Position numbers and translations under genes: made by a program | Assembly: GCA_019055375.1 (NCBI GenBank) | Contig: JAHQIW010007310.1 | Span: 186,001-250,000 of the forward strand | DNA length: 64,000 nt | Direction of reading: 5' to 3' | Source of the DNA: Parelaphostrongylus tenuis | Lineage: Eukaryota > Nematoda > Chromadorea > Rhabditida > Metastrongylidae | The notes under the pieces: model-generated | Databases searched by the model: none | Seen by the model: only the letters and a program-made list of their open reading frames with translations | Told to the model about the DNA's origin: nothing | Shown here: positions 10,681 through 21,019 of the stretch, one piece after another | Layout: the number at the start of each line of letters is the position of its first letter | Position numbering within the stretch: position 1 is the stretch's first letter

Positions 10681-10857
10681 AGTTGAGGTTGTTTTATTGT
10701 TTTTTTTTGGTTTAATTAAGAAGATGCAGTTAGTCTTTGTAATTGATAGGTTTCCTCGGGCGGAAGTTATAATTTCTGAATTTTGCTTCGGTCTTTTTTG
10801 ATTTTTGTGTGATTGGAATGTTACCTGATGCATTTGTGTTTTGATCACCTTGTGAAG
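10681..10857 (-). other. 3' untranslated/PPT region of piece B
   Basis: Lies between the integrase stop (about 10858) and the LTR start. The minus strand contains an A-rich run (AACCAAAAAAAAACAATAAA) at about 10690-10710, directly upstream of the LTR, where a plus-strand primer tract is expected. The equivalent in C is 19117-19297. Confidence 0.55.
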
Positions 10858-12086
10858 CTATTGCTTCATTTGTTGCCCCAGGTTATCAAGAAGTATCTCT
10901 TGGGATTGTATATCGTCTATTTCTAAAGGTATCAGAAGATTTAGTGGACTTCGGATAAGACGTCGTGATGGCAGGAAAATGACTGCTTCCCGACAAATTC
11001 CTTCATTGTTGTAAATAAGCTCCTTTATTCTGCCTACTTTCCAGAAACGTCTTGGTTGTAGGGGGTCGTCAATGAGTACGACATCGCCCTCTTTGGGTGT
11101 ATGTTTTGAGCCCCTTTTCTTAGATAATGGGTCTTGGTGTTTCTCCCGCAGTGATGTAAGATACTGCTGTCTCCATATGTTCCAGAATTTTTCTGTAAGT
11201 TTGCGAGAAGAACTTAGAGCTTTTATGACCTGTTGCTTTGTATTTAAGAAGGGTTGCGCCTCAGCGGGATAGTATGAAGGGTCATAATCTTCTTCATTTA
11301 GTCTATCCCATGGGTAGGGTATTTCAAAGTCGCTTTGAATAAAATCTATTGGTCTAAGTATCTTTTCTGTTGGGAGTCTGAGTCAACATATACCAGTGGT
11401 CTTGTATTCAGAAGCGATTCGATTTCGATGACCACGGTTATGATGTGCTCCATTGAAATTTTTGATGATCCTAAAGTCTTGTAAAGAGAGTGCTTTACAG
11501 ATTTAATGAGTCTTTCGTAAAAGCCCCCTTGCCATGGGGCATGTGGTGTGATGTAATTCCAGTGTATCTCGTGATTAGCGACCATAAGTTGTACTTCTGA
11601 ATCATTGTGGATGGCCTGAAGGCATTCGTTGAGAATGGTTTCTGCTAATAGGAAAGTTGGGGCATTGTCGCTAGTAATGGAAGAGGGAATTCCCCGCCTC
11701 GCAAAGAAACGGCGGAGACACATAAGAAAGGAGGTCGTTGTCAAATCAGAAACGATATCCAGGTATATAAGTCTGGTAGTCATACAAGTTACTATGATCC
11801 CGTAACATTTAATCTCCGTCAAGTCTGACTGGCTCACTGTTAATGGGCCAAAGTAATCCAGACCGACATGCTCAAAAGGACGTGATCTTCGAACCCTTTG
11901 ATATGGAAGGTTATCTTGTTGCGGCTATTTGTATGGAAGGTTATTGTACCGCTGGCACTGAATACAACGTCGGAAGATTCGTGTTACTTGTGATCGTAGC
12001 TCAGGGATCCAAAATTTTTCGCGGACGATTGACATAGTATGAGCTGTACCAGGGTGGCCTTTACTGTGGCAGTCTCTGATTATTGC
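10858..12086 (-). pseudogene. BEL/Pao integrase of piece B (broken)
   Basis: The minus strand carries the HHCC zinc-binding segment (about 11940-12075) and the catalytic core, with SDNAPTFLLAETIL and APWQGGFYERLIKSVK giving the second Asp and the Glu of the D,D-35-E triad. Lesions: a TAA directly before the zinc domain (at about 12086), a TAG between zinc domain and core (about 11920), and a one-base loss at about 11370 that breaks the C-terminal domain. The first two are shared with piece C; the last is private to B. Confidence 0.82.
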
Positions 12087-13292
12087 TTAAGCTAACCATG
12101 AGTTCTGGACTATAAGTAAAGGGTTTTTAGTGTCTTCCATTGAGTCGCTTCGCCCTAAGCGACCATAACAACGAAGTAATCCCTCCTTGTCAGACTTAAT
12201 GTTTAAATGTGCCATACGGGGTAACATGATAGTTTTTACTGTTGCTAATTGATGCTGTTTTACTAGTACTTTTGCAGCGATAGCTATCTCTTGGCCGGAA
12301 ATGTGGAAGTTCTCATTTGTTCTAATCAGTAAGAGTAGAGAGAGGTTCATGTGGCAACGTTTGGAAGCGTTCACCTTTTTGACTAGGGTACGAATGTATC
12401 TTAGAATCCATGCTATGATTCTTTTAATATTTGTTAAAGGAAATTTGCTCAATGATACGAAAATATCGTCTATGTTATATTTATTTAAGGGGTTCTGCGT
12501 AACGCTAAATTGCAGATGGTGGTGAGTCTGTAGGTTGGAATCCTTCGATGTTGCGTCGTCACTATGAATATGAGGTGTTGGAATCTCTATTGAAGAGGTT
12601 GCATTATATTCAAATGTGTTGGAAACAGCTTTCCAATTTTCTGGAGGTTCGCTAAGGAAGGAGGGACCTTTCCACCAAGAATGCTGATTGAGTTCGGATC
12701 GATTAAGGCCGCGTGTGGCACAGTCTGCCGCGTTGTCATTTGTTGTCACGTGGCCGAAGACGATCATCCGTGGTGTCATTCTGTGTATGTGTTCGACGAT
12801 TTTTTCTATTTCCATAAGTCGGTTGAGTATGAGACGTCCAACACTTGTTTGTGGCTTACGTCTTATCCAACTAAGTGCTATTTCGGAATCGGAGAGAATA
12901 AAAATCTCGTGAATTCTCAGTGTTTTGTGAAGCTGTGTTAACACTGCGTTTGTTAGTCTAAGTGCTAGAGTAAGTGCACTTAGTTCCATTTTCGGTATAG
13001 TCATGGGAGATTTTAGTGAAGGCAACTTGCTTTTTGCCATAAGAAGATTGACAGACTGTTCTGAACGTGTATATATACATGTTGCCATTGCTTCAGAGCT
13101 AGCATCTGCAAAGGTTACTAGGATATAGCTATGGGTCTTCATGCCTATGTAGCGTGGTAGGGCAATAGAGAATCCTTCTATTGCCGCCCAAATACCAGCC
13201 CATTTTAGTGTATCGTCGTCTGATAGCACTTGGTCCCATTCGTATCCCTGTGACCATAAGAAGCGTAAGAAGACTTTTATTTTATGAAGGAG
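12087..13292 (-). CDS. BEL/Pao pol fragment of piece B: RNase H and linker
   Basis: Open for about 400 codons on the minus strand and nearly identical to the C-terminal half of the piece C pol frame. RNase H residues are visible in order: YILVTFADASSEA (Asp), PKMELSALTLALR (Glu), FILSDSEIALSWI (Asp) and NDNAADCATRG (Asp). The frame stays open through the connection region up to NSWLA-stop at 12087, whereas C has an extra base there. The upstream end is an abrupt break: homology to C stops at CTCCTTCAT (about 13285-13292), within the RT connection, where antisense pol meets sense-orientation U5. RT itself is missing. Confidence 0.85.
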   Translation of the reverse strand, partial: LLHKIKVFLRFLWSQGYEWDQVLSDDDTLKWAGIWAAIEGFSIALPRYIGMKTHSYILVTFADASSEAMATCIYTRSEQSVNLLMAKSKLPSLKSPMTIPKMELSALTLALRLTNAVLTQLHKTLRIHEIFILSDSEIALSWIRRKPQTSVGRLILNRLMEIEKIVEHIHRMTPRMIVFGHVTTNDNAADCATRGLNRSELNQHSWWKGPSFLSEPPENWKAVSNTFEYNATSSIEIPTPHIHSDDATSKDSNLQTHHHLQFSVTQNPLNKYNIDDIFVSLSKFPLTNIKRIIAWILRYIRTLVKKVNASKRCHMNLSLLLLIRTNENFHISGQEIAIAAKVLVKQHQLATVKTIMLPRMAHLNIKSDKEGLLRCYGRLGRSDSMEDTKNPLLIVQNSWLA

Positions 13293-13409
13293 CAGCACAA
13301 AGGTCAGTGCGCCGCTAAGGACAATCTAATCATATTCAGATATCGATCGGGTCACTTCCTGAGACAAATCCAGGGACCACACATCAAAAACCACTGAACC
13401 TCTACCACA
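13289..13409 (+). repeat. U5 fragment serving as the 5' LTR end of piece C
   Basis: A 121-bp piece of the second LTR type, ending in ACCACA at 13409 before the PBS. It is the inverted counterpart of 9214-9333 (about five mismatches seen by eye). The first three bases (GAG) are shared with the end of antisense pol of piece B, giving a microhomology junction. Everything 5' of it in the LTR is absent, so piece C has no promoter of its own here. Confidence 0.85.
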
Positions 13410-13411
13410 TT

Positions 13412-13425
13412 TGGTGCATTGGCCG
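13412..13425 (+). promoter_or_regulatory. tRNA-Gly primer-binding site of piece C
   Basis: TGGTGCATTGGCCG, identical to the PBS of piece A and complementary to the last 14 nt of tRNA-Gly including CCA. Two bases (TT) separate it from the LTR end. About 12 bases upstream of the LTR end (13390-13400) is ACCACTGAACC, complementary to the D arm of the same tRNA. Confidence 0.92.
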
Positions 13426-13456
13426 ACTTTGTTCGGATACGAGTCGCCAACGAAAC

Positions 13457-15000
13457 TTGCAGTCAAAGGAATTAGGTACCAAGTTACCTATTCCGATTTT
13501 CCATATCAAACACTCTAGAGCAGCTATGGCACATAGTCTTGTTCTTTCTCACAAAAATGCGGTACTCTTAAAAGCCTCCGAGCAACTCGAAAAAGCACTG
13601 GTAAAACTTAAGCAAGACCAGAAACAGATACAGAATTCCACAACATTGGAAGACCTCACTGCCACAAGAGTCCAATGTGAAACTGGATTATCTATAGTTG
13701 AGAAAATGAGGGATAACGTCCAAAGGCCTCGACATTTTTCTTGAGAAACTAGGAGAAATCAATCCGGACCCAGATAATGTTGAACAGATTTATAGGGACA
13801 CCTTGACCTATTCTCAAAAATTGTTAGACGATTCTTTTGAGTATACGACTATTTTGCTAACGCAAATTGACACTCTACGGCAGCAAGCGGAGCATTCACA
13901 GACCTCTCAATTGCCAGCTAAAAAAGAGGAAACTTCGGAAACACCCACTATTCGAAAAATGGAACTTCCAACGATACCTATCCCTACGTTTAATGGTGAC
14001 ATATAGGAATGGGACAATTTTTGGGAACTCTACAATTCAAACGTACATTCACAAAATGTCTCAGACCTTCAAAAGTTCAACTATTTGATTAACTCTTTGA
14101 AGGGCGAACCCCTCCAGGCCATTAAAAAGTTCCAAATCACCAGTGATAACTATCAAAAGGCCATCCATGCTCTCACCTCCAAATACGCAAACCCAGAAGC
14201 GCTTATCGCCCAACTGCTTCAAAAGTTAGAAAGAATTTCGCTTCGTTCAAACGCTATAAATGACCAAAGGGTATTATTCGAAAACGTACAGGCCATACTG
14301 TCCCAGTTAGCTCAAAAGGGTGAGCATACCAGCAGTCAGTATATGTATACCAAAGTTTTGACCAAATTTCCACCCGAAACGCAAAGGAAAGTACTGGCTA
14401 GTAAAACAACAGCTGGTTCATCGTAAAACATGCAGTCGCTTCTACAATCCTTAGAGGAGACAATCTCCAATGAGGAGTTAATAACGCGGTATGTAGCCGC
14501 CAGTAAACCCGATTCACGCCCTTCAACTTATACAACTTATAGACAAAGCACCAACCAGCAACAGAGACCACAGTTTCCCAGGTACATTTGCATGTATTGT
14601 AGAAGCAACCATTACCCTTTCCAATGCGACCGTTACAAAACGCCGCAGGGCAGATATCAGCACCTTAAAGATAGCAAGCGATGTCACATATGCGCATCGG
14701 CTACACACACCACAGCGCAGTGCAGAGGGACATTCTGCCGCAATTGCCAGAAACCCCATCACACGTCGTGCTGCCTTTCTTCCGCTCCTAATCAAAACCC
14801 CAAAACTAGTATAAAGCCCAAAAAGGATGGCGGACATCAACAAAAAGGCCCCACTAACTCGACCAACGTAAACGTAATCGGTTATCGAACTTTAACTGAA
14901 GACATCACACCACCACAGACTATGGGGCGTGCAGCATTCCAGCCCACTGAACAACTCACCGTACTAAACCCACGTCGAAGCGCTTACAAAATATACATGT
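13457..15000 (+). pseudogene. BEL/Pao gag of piece C (broken)
   Basis: Same layout as in piece A: helical N-terminus; frameshift at about 13725; TAG at about 14004 after FNGDI; then a capsid-like segment with SLKGEPLQAIKKFQITSDN open from 14085. A TAA private to C stands at about 14424 (A has TTT there). Zinc knuckles lie at about 14585-14770: CMYCRSNHYPFQC, CHICASATHTTAQC (C-X2-C-X4-H-X4-C) and CRNCQKPHHTSCC. Basic and Thr/Asn-rich sequence follows and leads to protease. The shared frameshift and TAG show that the parent was already damaged. Confidence 0.85.
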
Positions 15001-15480
15001 CTTATTCGATTCTGGCGCCGAACTCTTTTTCATCGACCAAAAACTTGCGCAAGAATTAGATCCACATGTAAATGGACAAGTTAAGTTACGTCTTAACACG
15101 TTCGGCGCCCAGACGGTACAAGAACATTGGTCAAAAAAGATCTCTATGGACGCGTGGGACAAGGATGGTAATAGGATCTCCCTCAATTTGTACACCGACA
15201 GCAATATTTCAAAACCAATTCAAATGCCAAATATGACTCTTGAAGATTTAAAGTTCATAAGCGAAAAGACCCAAGAAACAGCACAACCCTTCGCCCATCC
15301 TTCTCGGATGTGATCAACTCTGGACTTTAGTGAAAACAGCTAACCGTCTTATCCAATTGCCATCAGGTCTTTATTCACTTCCAACAATCTTGGATACTTA
15401 GCGACCGGTAAACCCCAGGAGACGTCGCAGTCATTCCATAAAGACCACAACCTACTGCTAGGGCTGCAGCAGTCAGAAAT
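14925..15480 (+). pseudogene. Aspartic protease of piece C (frameshifted)
   Basis: Aligns with the intact protease of piece A. A small deletion at about 14970 throws the frame just before the active site. The D-S-G-A residues can still be read in another frame at about 15008-15020. A further rearrangement of about 20 bp lies at about 15265-15295 (GAAAAGACCCAAGAAACAGC replaces a longer stretch), and a base is lost at about 15395. Confidence 0.8.
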
Positions 15481-15490
15481 AGAACAACAA

Positions 15491-17410
15491 ATGTCAGACA
15501 ATAATGACACGTATGACGACATTGCACTATGGGAGCAAAGTTGGACTCTACAAGCTCAAGTAAATACGGCCTTCATAGAAAATGATAAAGAAAAAATTAA
15601 ATGGGAAAGATTTTGCACCTTAGGCCGGCAAGAATTCGGAAATTCTGAAAACGACGAAAAGAAACAGATCGAACAAGAAATTTGGAATAACTTCAATAAA
15701 ACTATCCAGAAAAGAAGTGATGTATATTATGTTCGACTACCTTGGAAAGAATCATGTAGTTCATTACCAGATAACAAAATTATTGCATTCAATAGACTAG
15801 CAAGCGTTTGGAAATCCTTAAGAAACAACGAAAGTCACCTAGACAGCTACAATGATATATTTAATGAACAAATCAGATCAGAAATTTTAGAAGAGGTCTA
15901 TGATAAACACACTCCACCCAATTCTCGTGTCCATTACATACCACATCAAGCAGTTCAAACACCTAACAAGCCAACCACCAAGCTCGGAATAGTTTACGAT
16001 GCATCTGACCATTACAAGGGTCAACCGTCATTGAACGACGCATTGCATCGTGGACCCGTTATTCTCCCTGAGCTATTCGGACTCCTCCTTCGTTTCAGAT
16101 TTGGAAGAGCAGCTCTCACTGCGGATGTTGAGAAAGCATTTTTGCAAATCCGTCTCCATGAAGATGACCGTGATTCTACACGTTGCTTATGGCTTCGAAA
16201 TCATAGGTTACCACCCATCCCAAATAACGTTAAGATTCTTCGCTTTACTAGAGTAACCTTTGGTTTGATTTCATCAGCCTTTCTATTAGCCGCAACAATT
16301 CATTACCATCTTGGCACGTACAAAGAAGACTCCCGATTAGTAGAGGAAATAAAGAATAACTTATACGTTGATAACGTCATCTTAACTGCTCACAATCTCG
16401 AAGAATCATTTCGCAATTATTTACGTTTGAAGCAAATATTTAATGAGCTAAGCATGAATCTTCGCGAGTTCAATTCAAACGATGCAATCTTGATGTCTCA
16501 AATAGCAGCGCCCGATAAATCAAACGAGAAATTGCCCAAATTACTCGGGATTCCCTGGAACATCCATTTAGATCAGATACAGCTATCATGTGTTACGAAA
16601 ATTCACCAAAAAATTACTAAGAGAGTAGTCACCAGTACACTCGCCTCTATATTCGATCCTTTCGGATTCCTTGTGCCCCTCCTTCATAAATTAAAAGTCT
16701 TCTTACGCTTCTTATGGTCACAGGGATACGAATGGGACCAAGTGCTATCAGACGACGATACACTAAAATGGGCTGGTATTTGGGCGGCAATAGAAGGATT
16801 CTCTATTGCCCTACCACGCTACATAGGCATGAAGACCCATAGCTATATCCTAGTAACCTTTGCAGATGCTAGCTCTGAAGCAATGGCAACATGTATATAT
16901 ACACGTTCAGAACAGTCTGTCAATCTTCTTATGGCAAAAAGCAAGTTGCCTTCACTAAAATCTCCCATGACTATACCGAAAATGGAACTAAGTGCACTTA
17001 CTCTAGCACTTAGACTAACAAACGCAGTGTTAACACAGCTTCACAAAACACTGAGAATTCACGAGATTTTTATTCTCTCCGATTCCGAAATAGCACTTAG
17101 TTGGATAAGACGTAAGCCACAAACAAGTGTTGGACGTCTCATACTCAACCGACTTATGGAAATAGAAAAAATCGTCGAACTCATACACAGAATGACACCA
17201 CGGATGATCGTCTTCGGCCACGTGACAACAAATGACAACGCGGCAGACTGTGCCACACGCGGCCTTAATCGATCCGAACTCAATCAGCATTCTTGGTGGA
17301 AAGGTCCCTCCTTCCTTAGCGAACCTCCAGAAAATTGGAAAGCTGTTTCCAACACATTTGAATATAATGCAACCTCTTCAATAGAGATTCCAAACACCTC
17401 ATATTCATAG
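15491..17410 (+). CDS. BEL/Pao pol of piece C: reverse transcriptase and RNase H
   Basis: Longest frame in the window (639 codons). An N-terminal linker (1-150) is followed by the RT palm: LGIVYDASDHYKGQPSLNDA at about 168-187, ADVEKAFLQIRL at about 210 with the first catalytic Asp, RVTFGLISSAFLLAA, and NLYVDNVIL at about 291 where the usual YVDD is YVDN. Connection and RNase H follow with FADAS, MELSAL, SDSEIALSW and NDNAADCATRG. It ends early because an extra A at about 17388 (absent in B) shifts the frame. The enzyme would copy element RNA from a tRNA-Gly primer in cytoplasmic particles, but without intact gag or integrase the copy is not autonomous. Confidence 0.9.
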   Translation: MSDNNDTYDDIALWEQSWTLQAQVNTAFIENDKEKIKWERFCTLGRQEFGNSENDEKKQIEQEIWNNFNKTIQKRSDVYYVRLPWKESCSSLPDNKIIAFNRLASVWKSLRNNESHLDSYNDIFNEQIRSEILEEVYDKHTPPNSRVHYIPHQAVQTPNKPTTKLGIVYDASDHYKGQPSLNDALHRGPVILPELFGLLLRFRFGRAALTADVEKAFLQIRLHEDDRDSTRCLWLRNHRLPPIPNNVKILRFTRVTFGLISSAFLLAATIHYHLGTYKEDSRLVEEIKNNLYVDNVILTAHNLEESFRNYLRLKQIFNELSMNLREFNSNDAILMSQIAAPDKSNEKLPKLLGIPWNIHLDQIQLSCVTKIHQKITKRVVTSTLASIFDPFGFLVPLLHKLKVFLRFLWSQGYEWDQVLSDDDTLKWAGIWAAIEGFSIALPRYIGMKTHSYILVTFADASSEAMATCIYTRSEQSVNLLMAKSKLPSLKSPMTIPKMELSALTLALRLTNAVLTQLHKTLRIHEIFILSDSEIALSWIRRKPQTSVGRLILNRLMEIEKIVELIHRMTPRMIVFGHVTTNDNAADCATRGLNRSELNQHSWWKGPSFLSEPPENWKAVSNTFEYNATSSIEIPNTSYS

Positions 17411-19116
17411 TGACGACGCAACATCGAAGGATTCCAACCTACAGACTCACCACCATCTGCAATTTAGCGTTACGCAGAACCCCTTAAATAAATATAACAT
17501 AGACGATATTTTCGTATCATTGAGCAAATTTCCTTTAACAAATATTAAAAGAATCATAGCATGGATTCTAAGATACATTCGTACCCTAGTCAAAAAAGTG
17601 AACGCTTCCAAACGTTGCCACATGAACCTCTCTCTACTCTTACTGATTAGAACAAATGAGAACTTCCACATTTCCGGCCAAGAGATAGCTATCGCTGCAA
17701 AAGTACTAGTAAAACAGCATCAATTAGCAACAGTAAAAAACTATCATGTTACCCCGTATGGCACATTTAAACATTAAGTCTGACAAGGAGGGATTACTTC
17801 GTTGTTATGGTCGCTTAGGGCGAAGCGACTCAATGGAAGACACTAAAAACCCTTTACTTATAGTCCAGAACTCATGGTTAGCTTAAGCAATAATCAGAGA
17901 CTGCCACAGTAAAGGCCACCCTGGTACAGCTCATACTATGTCAATCGTCCGCGAAAAATTTTGGATCCCTGAGCTACGATCACAAGTAACACGAATCTTC
18001 CGACGTTGTATTCAGTGCCAGCGGTACAATAACCTTCCATACAAATAGCCGCAACAAGATAACCTTCCATATCAAAGGTTTCGAAGATCACGTCCTTTTG
18101 AGCATGTCGGTCTGGATTACTTTGGCCCATTAACAGTGAGCCAGTCAGACTTGACGGAGATTAAATGTTACGGGATCATAGTAACTTGTATGACTACCAG
18201 ACTTATATACCTGGATATCGTTTCTGCTTTGACAACGACCTCCTTTCTTATGTGTCTCCGCCGTTTCTTTGCGAGGCGGGGAATTCCCTTTTCCATTACT
18301 AGCGACAATGCCCCAACTTTCCTATTAGCAGAAACCATTCTCAACGAATGCCTTCAGGCCATCCACAATGATTCAGAAGTACAACTTATGGTCGTTAATC
18401 ACGAGATACACTGGAATTACATCACACCACATGCCCCATGGCAAGGGGGCTTTTACGAAAGACTCATTAAATCTGTAAAGCACTCTCTTTACAAGACTTT
18501 AGGATCATCAAAAATTTCAATGGAGCACGTCATAACCGTGGTCATCGAAATCGAATCGCTTCTGAATACAAGACCACTGGTATATGTTGACTCAGACTCC
18601 CAAACAGAAAAGATACTTAGACCAATAGATTTTATTCAAAGCGACTTTGAAATACCCTACCCATGGGATAGACTAAATGAAGAAGATTATGACCCTTCAT
18701 ACTATCCCGCTGAGGCGCAACCCTTCTTAAATACAAAGCAACAGGTCATAAAAGCTCTAAGTTCTTCTCGCAAACTTACAGAAAAATTCTGGAACATATG
18801 GAGACAGCAGTATCTTACATCACTGCGGGAGAAACACCAAGACCCATTATCTAAGAAAAGGGGCTCAATACATACACCCAAAGAGGGCGATGTCGTACTC
18901 ATTGACGACCCCCTACAACCAAGACGTTTCTGGAAAGTAGGCAGAATAAAGGAGCTTATTTACAACAATGAAGGAATTTGTCGGGAAGCAGTCATTTTCC
19001 TGCCATCACGACGTCTAATCCGAAGTCCACTAAATCTTCTGATACCTTTAGAAATAGACGATATACAATCCCAAGAGATACTTCTTGATAACCTGGGGCA
19101 ACAAATGAAGCAATAG
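17411..19116 (+). pseudogene. Pol connection and integrase of piece C
   Basis: After the frameshift, the connection region continues to NSWLA and a TAA at about 17884. The integrase zinc domain follows with H/H/C/C residues (HSKGHPGTAH ... CIQCQRY, about 17900-18030), then a TAG at about 18047, then the core: EHVGLDYFGPL with the first Asp, SDNAPTFLLAET with the second, and APWQGGFYERLIKSVK with the Glu. From 18136 the frame is open for 326 codons, including a C-terminal domain (KEGDVVLIDDPLQPRRFWKV) typical of BEL/Pao and gypsy integrases. The TAA and TAG are also in piece B. Confidence 0.87.
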
Positions 19117-19297
19117 CTTCACAAGGTGATCAAAACACAAATGCATCAGGTAACATTCCAATCACACAAAAATCAAAAAAGACCGAAGCAAAATTCAGAA
19201 ATTATAACTTCCGTCCTAGGAAACCTATCAATTACAAAGACTAATTGCATCTTTTTAATTAAACCAAAAATAAATAATTAATAGAACAACCTCAACT
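19117..19297 (+). other. 3' untranslated/PPT region of piece C
   Basis: Non-coding stretch between the integrase stop and the LTR. It ends in an A-rich run (AAACCAAAAATAAATAATTA) and AACAACCTCAACT directly before the LTR. No envelope-like frame is present, so the element is a retrotransposon rather than an env-bearing relative. Confidence 0.6.
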
Positions 19298-20580
19298 TGG
19301 CTATTCGCAGTTAATCTCCCGAACGGTCGTGCCATAAATAGGACCGGCTCACTTGGGACCTAATCCCATTAGCTCCCAGACAATTTACCACTTCAAAAGA
19401 TATTATTTTTCGTTTTTTTTCATCTTTTCTCACAACTCCCTTTTGATCGTTAGTTACACGCCTCACCTAAATGTCAATTCCAGGTCTCTATCCTTATAGA
19501 GGAAGACTCGTCTTCTCATTTAGCCATCTCGTCTTGGAACATGAAAGACGGCACGATGTGCAAGCTCATAGACCCACGGACACTGAGCATAAGAGACGAT
19601 CCTTTCGCGAGGCCGGAATATAGCAAACCTCCCAACGGAGTTTCGCTATCTTTTCGGGAATTACATGATAATTTAGGCAGCGCAGATGGTCCACGACCTT
19701 AGAGAGCAAGTGGTATCGCAGAGGTTCGAGGACCTTAGACAGAAATGGTTCAAGTGACGAGGACGGCACCCAGCTGCCACCAACCTCAACAGTCAGTTCG
19801 ATCGCGGGTCATCATCCGTACGGTCGTCTGACATCACCCGGACCACCTCACCTCAGTACATTGTCGATCCATTATTGCTCTCTCTACACAACCTCGTTGT
19901 CTTGTAACTAATTACTTTCATAAGGTTGCATTCATACAACTCAGATGAATTCAATAGATTTGTGAGCGGAACATAGTACTTCCGTGGCGGAGCAAACTCA
20001 CTTTGGCTATGCTCGACCCATCACCGCGGTTTAGGGATTCTGCCCATATCTAATCACTAGCGACCCCACTGCTAACACTATATACTCACCCACTGGATCC
20101 CGCCGTCGGTGTTCTACTTGGGGGCGAACATAGCAATCCCAAATGGTCTCCGCCGCTTAGTCATGCTTCGACAATTACGAAACATCGTCAATTACAATAA
20201 CATCGTCAATTACAATAACATCGTCAATCAAATAACATTGTCACTTGTCATAACAATGCATATGCAATAACATGATCACTTACGATAACATCATCGCTTA
20301 CAATAACACCGTCAGCTACAATAACACCACTTGCCATAACACTGTCCTCAATACTCCTCATCAGTCGGTCACCCATATCGATTTACGCATATGTTCGCAT
20401 AACGATATGTCGTGATCATATATATATTAATATTCTTATATTATCATTTTAGTAATGCATGTATATTATAGGTTGTTTTGGTATAATCCGTATGAAGGAT
20501 TTGAATTCTTCTCTCTTGTCCGTTGCGAGACACAAATCGGCAGCGGATCACAACAGCAAAACCACTGAACCTTCACGACA
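19298..20580 (+). repeat. BEL/Pao 3' LTR of piece C (first LTR type)
   Basis: About 1,283 bp running from TGGCTATTCG to CACGACA, with TG...CA ends. Its 3' two thirds match the truncated LTR of A closely, including the tandem array (20165-20345) and U5 (GTTGCGAGACACAAATCGG). Its U3 start is only distantly similar to B. It does not match the U5 fragment at the 5' end of the same element. The U5 end carries ACCACTGAACC at 20561-20571. The flank ATGAT... at 20581 belongs to an older RTE copy. Confidence 0.85.
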
Positions 20581-20830
20581 ATGATATTCATTCCATTGAG
20601 CGTGAATGAGGCTTCATAGTCAATCTGCTCCTCAAAAACATGTGGCATAAATGTCGGCCGTCGATTTTTACTCTCGAGTTCTATCATAATGTTCTTATGA
20701 CGTTTTGATGGGTGGCAGTAAATGGATTGGTCTGGTACCACCTTATCGAACCCTCTTTTTACGTCGATAGTAATATCGCACAAAATGAGGATATTGTTGT
20801 GAAACCTCTATATCGTGACGAAGAGTAGTT
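20581..20830 (-). mobile_element. Decayed RTE fragment that piece C landed in
   Basis: The minus strand shows, in shifting frames, IDVKRG, FTATHQNV, RVKIDGRHLCHM and FTLNGMNI. These correspond in order to conserved RT segments of nematode RTE proteins (DVKRGVRQGD, LFTATLEN, VKVDGRQLHHLRF, FTLNGTNIS). The LTR of piece C abuts directly after FTLNGMNI, so the LTR element inserted into an existing RTE copy. The other half of that RTE is not found at the left edge of the nest. Confidence 0.7.
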
Positions 20831-21019
20831 ATGTAAAGAGTAGACACCCTAGCCATTCAAAGCTTCTATAACTACTCTATAACTAACTAAAAACCTGTTC
20901 CAATTGAAAATATGTAATATGTATATTTTTGAATACTCCTTTGAATTTTGAAATTTTAGTATATTTGATGGAAATCTAATCTAAAATTCAATCAAAAGTC
21001 TAACTATTATATAGAGTGC

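Noticed and set aside
9139..13409. Assembly artefact joining unrelated BEL/Pao copies
   Set aside because: Cannot be fully excluded without reads, but both joints look biological: an exact primer/U5 order at one and a 3-bp microhomology at the other, and private mutations in every piece.
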